Assembly: GCA_026967815.1 (NCBI GenBank)
Contig: JAPUUO010000060.1
Location: 1-8,503, forward strand
Reading direction: 5' to 3'
Length of the DNA stretch: 8,503 bases
DNA from: Candidatus Bathyarchaeota archaeon
GTDB lineage: Archaea > Thermoproteota > Bathyarchaeia > Bathyarchaeales > Bathyarchaeaceae
The position numbers and the translations under genes are program-made. Of the stretch, positions 1 through 5,582 are shown one piece after another (the stretch's first letter is position 1; each line of letters starts with the position of its first letter). The notes below the pieces were generated by a model that was not told the DNA's origin, did no database searches, and saw nothing but the letters and a program-made list of their open reading frames with translations.

Positions 1-3000
1 CCGAGGGCTTGAGCATCATCACAGTCAGCAAAAATCTTTTGCACGGGTTTTATTAACCCGAGAAAAATGGCTGGGCTTCGGACTCCTCTTCGAGACTGGT
101 CTATTATGAAAGCGCGTTTTGGGGCGTTTTCGATGGAATCGTGTTCACCAGGCTCGAGAGGTTCGCGGGCGAACGATGAAGAATGTGATTTCTTTACCAA
201 CGCTCGACCTAGAGTGTCGATTAATAGCGTGCTTTTTCCTGAGCCCGAAACGCCACAGATCCCTGTGAACGTTCCCAGTGGCAACAGAACATCATCTCCA
301 TGAAGATTATGAGCCCGTGCACCCTTGATTTCCATCCATCCCTTTGGTTTTCGCCGTTGATTCAGCCAAATCCAATCCTGAAGGCTTCTCCGTTTGGGAG
401 TTGACCTCAGTGCGCAATCTTGAAGCCATTTACCAGTAGCAGTGTTTGCCTTGATAATCTCAGCTGGTTTCCCTTCGGCGACAATCTCTCCGCCTAAAAC
501 ACCTGCTCCGGGTCCTAGATCAATCACATGATCGGCTGCCCGAATGAGTAGTAAGTCGTGTTCTACAACTATTACCGTGTTCCCTTCATCCCGAAGTTCC
601 TGCAACGCCTCACGAAGTGCTTCCAGTTCGGAGGGATGCATGCCCCGTGAGGGTTCATCAATCAGGATAGTCAGAGAAGTCAACCCGCTACCCAACAGGC
701 TAGCCAGTTGAATTCGTTGGGCTTCACCAGCCGATAAAGTTCCTGTAGGGCGATTTAGGTGTAAATACCCTAGTCCGACGTGACGCAAGAATCTCAGTCG
801 CCTTCGGGCAATATTAAGGCTAGTTTGGGCCAAGGGGATTTCTGACGATGGAGTGGGAACCGCTTCCAACAGCTCCTCCAACTCGTCTAAGGGCATTTCA
901 CCCAGTTCATACACATTGCGTCCTTGAAGGGTGACAGCTAGAAATTCAGGAAGTAGTCCCTTTCCATTACATTCCGGGCAAATCACTGTCTTGGTATACG
1001 TTCCGTGGACATCCCAATCCCATAGCCAGCTATCTTTGCTAAAGACCCCCCGCCATTTCCACTTGTGGGTTCGCAACTTTCCTTTCATCGACCCAGTCGA
1101 CTTACTCTGATATGTAATCACATAGGTCTCATCATCGCCGAATAGAAAGGCATTCTGCGCCTGTTTTGACATTTCGTTCCAAGGCGTCTTGAACGGGTCA
1201 AACCCATACTGTTGGCCGAGTGCTGGAATGACAGGTTGGTCTTTACACAGATAGGTTTTCGGCCAGTAACCTGGTGACCACATAGCTCCGGCGCACAATG
1301 GCTTTTCTGGGTGAATAATGAGTTTTTCGGGTTGTGGAGCTTGAAGGGAACCAAGTCCACTGCATCTACCACATGAGCTGGCAAAGTGTGCGCCCGAGAA
1401 ATGTCGAGCTTTAGCTATATGCGCTGTAGCATTGCAATTCGGACAAACCCACGATTTTTCTCTTTTCATCTTCGCCCCGCATTTCAGGCATTGACGTTCG
1501 CCAAATGAAGCAAGCAAATTTGCAACGTGAAAACTCAGCTCAGAAATCGCGCCAACACTATTTCGCCGAGTAAACTGGGGGATATGGCTCCATAAATGAG
1601 CATGATGTGGCGCCACAGTCAAGGTTACCCCTAACCCTGTTATAAAATCAACAGGGGCTTCTGCGCTTTCCCGAACGCCTTGGCGCTCAAACATCGAGAG
1701 CGATTCCAAGTAACGTCGTCGCGCTTCGGTTTGTAGCACATCCCTTATCAAACTGGATTTCCCTGACCCGGAAACACCTGTAACGACGGTCAGGGTTCCC
1801 TTTGGGATGTCCACATCGACACCCTTCAGGTTATTTGCTCTCGCATTTCGAATCGAGATGACAGGTGTCGCCCAGCTTTCAGTTTTCAGAGATGGTGTTC
1901 GCGGTTGAACAACACTCTCATCATTAAGTGCATTTTCAGTGATTGATTCCTTTACATCATGGAGTCCCTCTAACGGACCTGCATAAAGGAGTTCACCTCC
2001 TTTGGGGCCGGCTTCTGGTCCTAGGTCAACAATCCAATCAGCCGTCCGTATAATGTCTGTATTGTGTTCAACAATGACGATAGTGGCGCCGCTTCGAACC
2101 AAGCGATCCAGAACTTTCAGCAGTCCATGAAGGTCTTGTGGATGAAGTCCCGTTGAGGGTTCATCAAGAATAATTAGTTGATTATTTAGTCTGTTTCGTC
2201 CCAGGTATCTGGTCAACTTGACACGTTGCGCCTCACCACCGGAGAGGGTGGGTGACGGTTGACCAAGCCCCAGATAACCAAGGCCAACATCGTTGAGGGC
2301 CTGGAGAATCCTATGGGAGGCTTTACGCCGAGAAGGTGATAACCACTGAGATCTTGAAACAAGTTCTCCAATCTCTTGAATTGAGAGCGAGTAGAAATCT
2401 GCGATTGATAGTCGTTGATCACCAAATTCAACGGTTGCAGCCAGAACTTTTTCGTTGAACCGTTGACCATCACAATCAGCGCAGGTAATCCAAATTGATG
2501 GCAAATACCGCATTCTGATTTCGGTCGCTCCAAGGCCTTTACAGGAAGGGCACGCTCCTTCAGGGCGATTAAAGGAGAAATGAGACTTAGACAGACCAGT
2601 AGCCTCAGCATAAAGGTCTCTTATAATATCGGAAAGCTTCGTGTATGTAGCAGGATTCGATCGCGGATTCTTTCCAATTGGACTCTGGTCGACCATCACC
2701 GGTTTGATGCTGGGACCTTCGATTCCTTCGCAGCCAATTGGCTTTTTCTTTTTCAATGTTGGCACGAGCACATGTTCAACAAGCGTGCTTTTCCCTGAAC
2801 CCGACACGCCTGTAATTACAGTAAGCCGACCAATTGGTAACTTAACGTCAATGTGCTTCAGATTGTGCTGATATGCTCCTCGCACAAGGAGGAACTGGTC
2901 AGGGGGAAGACGGGGTTCTGGTGTCGCAACCCGATCCTTGAGACTAAAATAGCGTCCCGTCGGTGTATCCGCTTTCCATAATTCTGTCGGTGATCCAGTG

Positions 3001-4286
3001 AAGATTACATCTCCTCCTTCTCTTCCAGCCCCAGGACCCAGATCGATGGCCTGATCTGCCTCTGCAGCTGCCACTCGGTCATGCTCAACATAAATCACAG
3101 GTCCTGCTAGATCTCGAAAAGCAGGAAGAAACCGAGCCACATCCGCGGGATGCTGGCCAATTGTCGGCTCATCGAGGACATGAAGCATGTCTTCCAAGCG
3201 GCTGGACAAGGAAATCGCAAGGCGAACCCGCTGTGATTCACCTCGAGATAGACTGGGAGCTGACCGGTCTAATGAGATGTACCCTAACCCCACCCGCTCC
3301 AAGGCATCGAGACGTCGCTGAATCTCAGAGAGTAATCGCTTTGCTGTCGAAGGCAGTTCCGCTTTCGAAAACAGTTGACGCACTTCATCAACGGAGATGG
3401 TCAGTAGTTCGGGTAACCGCATGCCCTCCCAGCGCACGGAGGCTGCCTGCGGATGCATTCCAGTTTGGTCGCACCGTTCACAGCCTCTTCCGTTACAGTA
3501 CGGACAGGACTGATTGAAGTGGGTTGGTTCTAACTCTCTAAATCCGGCTCCACAGATATTACAGATGGGTGTTGTCGCCAATGTCACCTTGTTCTTCTTG
3601 CCACACACCCTGATCGCTCCAACACCCAGTGCTGTGGCCTTTTGGATAGCTTGACGAATCTTCTTCGCGGACATCGATTTGTCGATGCCACCGATTTCAA
3701 TCTCGATGTCATGCGCCCCCATCGAGTCAAGCGGCTTGGCATCCCAGATTTCTCCATCGACAACGAGGCGCTCATTCCCAACCTCCTTGGTTAACACCTT
3801 CAATAGCGTCGTATGGCTTCCTGTCACCTGATGCAAAAGGGGGGCAAACAGGTCGAGGTGTTCCTGTTTGGACAAAGAGACGAGACGGTCAATAATCTCA
3901 TCCTCCGTCAATACACTCAGGGGACTACCACATTGCAGACAATGACGCACTCCATAGTTTGAGTAGAGTAACCGAAGGAATGGATGTAGCCCGGATGCTG
4001 AGGCCAGGGTTGAAAGTGGATTGCGGTTTAGTAGATTCTGTCCAACAGCAATCGTTGGTCCCAATCCGGCGATTGCCTCCACTTTTGCAGGAGTCAGCCG
4101 TTGCCCAGACCGACCATACAAGAAGACATCTAAGAACCGTCGATGGGCCTCATGATACAATGTATCAAATACTAAGGAGGTCTTCCCAGAGCCTGACACG
4201 CCAGTCACAACAGTGAGCCCATCACTGAATCGCACATCGACATTTCTGAGATTATGTTCCCTTGCACCTCGAATCCTAATATTCAT
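1..4286 (-). CDS. uvrA: Giant UvrA-family excinuclease subunit with four ABC modules (C-terminus beyond window)
   Basis: UvrA is the DNA-damage-sensing ATPase of nucleotide excision repair. I translated the frame from ATG 4286 to the left edge: 1428 codons, no stop. An in-frame stop at 4302-4304 fixes the start region; a weak GAG-type ribosome site precedes it. Four repeats of the N-terminal 'GAR-x-HNL' element lie near residues 7, 470, 814 and 1322, each followed by Walker A GSGK (K35, K499, K843, K1351). ABC signatures are LSRGE (346-350), LSGGE (681-685) and LSAGE (1184-1188). Walker B DEP motifs start at D372, D708 and D1210. H-loop histidines are 402, 741 and 1243. Module II carries the classic DQSPIG...PRSNPATYT segment and zinc pairs C579/C582 and C602/C605. 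Module I has a UvrB-binding-like region (about 143-230) and cysteines 242, 245, 261 and 264. Module III has C933/C936, C948/C951, C972/C975 and C1103/C1106. The window ends in module IV; by analogy with module II roughly 200-300 residues are missing. As I recall, chlamydial UvrA (about 1,800 aa) has the same four-module plan. Arginine codons differ from the smc gene, so horizontal origin is plausible. A repair role is inferred; a UvrA-like transport or resistance ATPase is less likely, given the zinc modules. Confidence 0.93.
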   Translation of the reverse strand, partial: MNIRIRGAREHNLRNVDVRFSDGLTVVTGVSGSGKTSLVFDTLYHEAHRRFLDVFLYGRSGQRLTPAKVEAIAGLGPTIAVGQNLLNRNPLSTLASASGLHPFLRLLYSNYGVRHCLQCGSPLSVLTEDEIIDRLVSLSKQEHLDLFAPLLHQVTGSHTTLLKVLTKEVGNERLVVDGEIWDAKPLDSMGAHDIEIEIGGIDKSMSAKKIRQAIQKATALGVGAIRVCGKKNKVTLATTPICNICGAGFRELEPTHFNQSCPYCNGRGCERCDQTGMHPQAASVRWEGMRLPELLTISVDEVRQLFSKAELPSTAKRLLSEIQRRLDALERVGLGYISLDRSAPSLSRGESQRVRLAISLSSRLEDMLHVLDEPTIGQHPADVARFLPAFRDLAGPVIYVEHDRVAAAEADQAIDLGPGAGREGGDVIFTGSPTELWKADTPTGRYFSLKDRVATPEPRLPPDQFLLVRGAYQHNLKHIDVKLPIGRLTVITGVSGSGKSTLVEHVLVPTLKKKKPIGCEGIEGPSIKPVMVDQSPIGKNPRSNPATYTKLSDIIRDLYAEATGLSKSHFSFNRPEGACPSCKGLGATEIRMRYLPSIWITCADCDGQRFNEKVLAATVEFGDQRLSIADFYSLSIQEIGELVSRSQWLSPSRRKASHRILQALNDVGLGYLGLGQPSPTLSGGEAQRVKLTRYLGRNRLNNQLIILDEPSTGLHPQDLHGLLKVLDRLVRSGATIVIVEHNTDIIRTADWIVDLGPEAGPKGGELLYAGPLEGLHDVKESITENALNDESVVQPRTPSLKTESWATPVISIRNARANNLKGVDVDIPKGTLTVVTGVSGSGKSSLIRDVLQTEARRRYLESLSMFERQGVRESAEAPVDFITGLGVTLTVAPHHAHLWSHIPQFTRRNSVGAISELSFHVANLLASFGERQCLKCGAKMKREKSWVCPNCNATAHIAKARHFSGAHFASSCGRCSGLGSLQAPQPEKLIIHPEKPLCAGAMWSPGYWPKTYLCKDQPVIPALGQQYGFDPFKTPWNEMSKQAQNAFLFGDDETYVITYQSKSTGSMKGKLRTHKWKWRGVFSKDSWLWDWDVHGTYTKTVICPECNGKGLLPEFLAVTLQGRNVYELGEMPLDELEELLEAVPTPSSEIPLAQTSLNIARRRLRFLRHVGLGYLHLNRPTGTLSAGEAQRIQLASLLGSGLTSLTILIDEPSRGMHPSELEALREALQELRDEGNTVIVVEHDLLLIRAADHVIDLGPGAGVLGGEIVAEGKPAEIIKANTATGKWLQDCALRSTPKRRSLQDWIWLNQRRKPKGWMEIKGARAHNLHGDDVLLPLGTFTGICGVSGSGKSTLLIDTLGRALVKKSHSSSFAREPLEPGEHDSIENAPKRAFIIDQSRRGVRSPAIFLGLIKPVQKIFADCDDAQAL

Positions 4287-4512
4287 TGCTATCTCGCGAA
4301 ACTACAGCCATCATCGTTAATGAGGTTTATGTCTGATCCATCGACCATTTGGGGCGCATTGTGCACTTCAAAACCCAGTATTTCCTCATAGAATTTTCTA
4401 GTCTTCCACGCGCGAGAAACGGGCTTCGAATACGTCTCCCCGACTCCACAGGAAGAAATGATGTTTCGGAAGCGAAAACGGTAGAGTCGCGGGTTTACGC
4501 AAACTATGGTGT
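4287..4512. other. Non-coding gap between tRNA-Asn 3' end and the uvrA-like start
   Basis: I find no convincing gene here in either direction. Read on the minus strand it would hold the tRNA's termination signal and the uvrA-like promoter. A short T-run (CCGTTTTCG, around 4473-4481) is the only terminator-like stretch. The best A/T-rich promoter candidates for the uvrA-like gene are CATAAACC (near 4325-4332) and GAAATACT (near 4376-4383). Neither is a good archaeal TATA box with a clear purine-rich BRE. Confidence 0.4.
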
Positions 4513-4622
4513 TGGCGCCGCCGGTCGGACTTGAACCGACGACCTGCTGGTTAACAGCTTCAGCCTCAAAAGGTTCTATGCCTTTTTAAGTCAGCTGCTC
4601 TACCTATCTGAGCTACGGCGGC
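4513..4622 (-). tRNA. tRNA-Asn (anticodon GUU), intron-containing, CCA encoded
   Basis: After removal of the intron the transcript folds into a complete cloverleaf. The acceptor stem is GCCGCCG (4616-4622) with CGGCGGC (4517-4523), all seven pairs Watson-Crick. The D stem is GCTC/GAGC with a nine-base loop containing GG. The anticodon stem is GCTGG/CCAGC with loop CTGTTAA. The variable region is AGGTC. The T stem is GTCGG/CCGAC with loop TTCAAGT. The discriminator is G, followed by an encoded CCA at 4513-4515. The anticodon GUU reads asparagine codons AAC/AAU. Exon 1 is 4592-4622 and exon 2 is 4513-4558. Without splicing out exactly 33 nt, the base pair closing the anticodon loop would be a mismatch. 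The gene is transcribed away from the neighbouring plus-strand genes, and the uvrA-like gene lies downstream of its 3' end. Confidence 0.97.
4559..4591 (-). other. tRNA-Asn intron, 33 nt, at non-canonical position 30/31
   Basis: The intron sits inside the anticodon stem, between bases 30 and 31, rather than at the usual archaeal site after base 37. The splice sites form a clean bulge-helix-bulge. The 5' bulge is UG|A, the 4-bp central helix is exon CAGC with intron GCUG, and the 3' bulge is AA|G. Inside, CUU pairs with GAG and, after one unpaired A, AAAAGG pairs with CCUUUU around a seven-base loop. This is the substrate recognised by archaeal tRNA splicing endonuclease. Non-canonical sites are known to need heteromeric forms of that enzyme, so the host probably encodes one (inference). 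No open reading frame or homing nuclease is present in so short an intron. Confidence 0.9.
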
Positions 4623-4656
4623 TTTGCCATGAAAACATTCCATTTTTCTGAAATGC

Positions 4657-4668
4657 AGTAACATCTGA
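4657..4668. repeat. 12-bp direct repeat, copy 1 (AGTAACATCTGA)
   Basis: This is an exact match to 4733-4744, in the same orientation, starting 76 nt earlier. Similarity continues loosely beyond the core (AAAC here, GAAT in the other copy). This copy lies between the candidate tRNA TATA box and the tRNA gene, close to the predicted start of transcription, so a factor bound here could affect tRNA transcription. Confidence 0.55.
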
Positions 4669-4680
4669 AAACTTTGAGCA

Positions 4681-4690
4681 GTATTTAAGC
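4681..4690 (-). promoter_or_regulatory. Candidate TATA box (box A) for tRNA-Asn
   Basis: On the minus strand this reads GCTTAAATAC, close to the archaeal TTTAWATA box, with the purine-rich stretch GAATAAG just upstream as a possible BRE. Transcription would start roughly 25 nt downstream, near 4660, leaving a leader of about 38 nt to be removed by RNase P. The distance is longer than typical and the assignment rests only on motif and position. Confidence 0.35.
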
Positions 4691-4732
4691 TTATTCAGTG
4701 AACTCTCGACGCAGGTTAGTGCTTGATCAAAT

Positions 4733-4744
4733 AGTAACATCTGA
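4733..4744. repeat. 12-bp direct repeat, copy 2 (AGTAACATCTGA)
   Basis: Second exact copy of the repeat at 4657-4668. It lies between the candidate tRNA promoter and the start of the plus-strand 176-aa gene, 174 nt upstream of that gene's ATG. The repeat is not palindromic. It may be an operator half-site pair or the residue of a duplication; the sequence alone does not decide. Confidence 0.55.
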
Positions 4745-4906
4745 GAATTCAGGACAGAAACTTCATATTTGTGCGTGAAGTCTTGATAGCGCTGAATCTG
4801 GAAAGGCAGCGCGGAATCGGAGCCAAATCGTGAGGAACCCTGAGCGGAGATTGCGCTCTACAAAAATGTTTATCCGCAACATGAAGTCTTCTAAATACAC
4901 CTTACT

Positions 4907-4915
4907 GGTGGTGGA
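4907..4915 (+). promoter_or_regulatory. Shine-Dalgarno site (GGTGGTGGA) for the 176-aa gene
   Basis: Two overlapping GGTGG blocks end 4 to 7 nt before the ATG at 4919. They match the archaeal anti-Shine-Dalgarno sequence, which pairs with GGTG-containing sites. This supports ATG 4919 as the true start. Confidence 0.6.
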
Positions 4916-4918
4916 AAA

Positions 4919-5449
4919 ATGGGTCACAAAAACACATGGGACATACTCAACGAGTTGATCACTGAGTTTAGGAGAAAAGGTGAAACAATCCCCCCTGAAG
5001 TAATGGCGGACCTACGAGCCGCCAAAACAATGATTAATGTTCTCAACGCAGACCCAACCAAAAAAGAAAATGTGTCATCAATTGAAAAGTATCTTCGCAA
5101 TGTTGAGTCACACCTCATCTTCGCAGCTCAAACCAAGTTCGGCTCAGAATTCATGAATCGTTGGATGGACAGATTTAGAGAGGCATGGGAAAAACCAGAT
5201 GCTGGAACGCCAACTGGAGCTGCTTCAAAATTTGTTCCAGGTCTCCCCAGAGGTCAACGTTGGGTGAGGGTCCAGGTTTCTACAGAGACCCCTAAAGAAG
5301 AAGTTGAAAAATTGGCCAAGGAAAGCGGACTAGCGTGTAAAATGCAAGATGACGGGTACATGCTCATCTATGGTGAAGGAGATAAGCTAAAGCATTTCAT
5401 AAGAAGAACAGCTGTCAAACTGGGCGATGCCAAGAAACAATCAGGCTAA
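4919..5449 (+). CDS. Conserved archaeal hypothetical protein, DUF2096-like (tentative)
   Basis: The 176-aa soluble protein has no signal peptide, membrane segment or cysteine cluster. The N-terminal part (about 5-92) is charged and looks helical. It includes the pattern LRAAKTMIN (32-40) preceded by IPPEVMADL, which I recall from the archaeal uncharacterised family DUF2096; this recognition is from memory and tentative. A flexible Gly/Pro/Thr-rich linker (about 93-113) joins it to a small C-terminal alpha/beta domain (about 114-165). That domain runs strand (RWVRVQV), helix (EEVEKLAKESG), strand-turn-strand (ACKMQDDGYMLIYG), helix, like an ACT- or RRM-like fold in outline only. The tail is basic. 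Start choice rests on the strong GGTG ribosome site. The gene lies 133 nt before smc on the same strand. It could be co-expressed with smc, although smc seems to have its own TATA box. No enzymatic motif is visible and I assign no function. Confidence 0.85.
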   Translation: MGHKNTWDILNELITEFRRKGETIPPEVMADLRAAKTMINVLNADPTKKENVSSIEKYLRNVESHLIFAAQTKFGSEFMNRWMDRFREAWEKPDAGTPTGAASKFVPGLPRGQRWVRVQVSTETPKEEVEKLAKESGLACKMQDDGYMLIYGEGDKLKHFIRRTAVKLGDAKKQSG

Positions 5450-5454
5450 AAGAA

Positions 5455-5460
5455 GTTTTT
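5455..5460 (+). terminator. T-run, possible archaeal terminator after the 176-aa gene
   Basis: A GTTTTT run begins 6 nt after the TAA stop. Archaeal RNA polymerase can terminate at oligo-T stretches without a hairpin. The run is short, so read-through into smc is likely. Confidence 0.25.
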
Positions 5461-5543
5461 GATGCATAAGAGTTAAAACGAGTTTTCCACATCTATTATT
5501 ATTCTAGAACAAGGTTATAGAAAAACTGTAAAGTAAGCGGTAA

Positions 5544-5551
5544 CTATAAAT
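5544..5551 (+). promoter_or_regulatory. Candidate TATA box for smc
   Basis: CTATAAAT, preceded by the purine-rich AAGTAAGCGG as a possible BRE, ends 31 nt before the smc ATG. Transcription would start around 5570-5575, giving a very short or no leader. A purine-rich GGGGAAGG (5564-5571) lies 11 nt before the ATG. It would serve as a distant ribosome site only if transcription began further upstream, so the two signals are partly alternatives. Confidence 0.4.
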
Positions 5552-5582
5552 GCTCAAAAGATAGGGGAAGGCTTCGGAAAAG

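Larger units (their letters stand above)
4623..4918. other. Divergent intergenic region, tRNA-Asn / 176-aa gene
   Basis: This 296-base region has no gene I can support. It contains the candidate tRNA box A, the two copies of the 12-bp direct repeat and a weak imperfect inverted repeat (AGCGC..AATC at 4808-4818 with GATT.GCGCT at 4849-4857). Near its right end are two A/T-rich stretches, TGTTTATCC (about 4867-4875) and CTAAATAC (4891-4898). Either could be the TATA box of the downstream gene. The first leaves room for the Shine-Dalgarno site in the leader; the second would give a leaderless message. Confidence 0.45.

Noticed and set aside
67..303. Plus-strand 78-codon frame
   Set aside because: It lies antisense to the Walker A region of UvrA module IV and has no protein-family character.
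2213..2611. Minus-strand 132-codon frame
   Set aside because: It is shifted one base relative to the uvrA frame, which there encodes the canonical zinc pairs and LSGGE signature of module II.
3161..3517. Plus-strand 118-codon frame
   Set aside because: Antisense to the signature/Walker B part of UvrA module I, whose motifs prove the minus-strand reading.
1..4286. Two separate adjacent uvrA genes, or a frameshifted pseudogene
   Set aside because: All four Walker A motifs are in the same frame and I found no stop codon between them. The junction around residues 785-810 is a continuous linker without a stop/start pair.
4300..4470. C/D-box small RNA (near-matches to RUGAUGA on both strands)
   Set aside because: Each C-like box has a mismatch and no CUGA D box lies at the right distance.
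4349..4534. Plus-strand 61-codon frame between uvrA and tRNA
   Set aside because: It runs into the antisense of the tRNA-Asn gene, has no ribosome site and looks compositionally random.
4513..4622. Splicing of the tRNA intron between bases 33 and 34
   Set aside because: That junction leaves an A-C mismatch at pair 31-39 and gives no bulge-helix-bulge; the 30/31 junction satisfies both.
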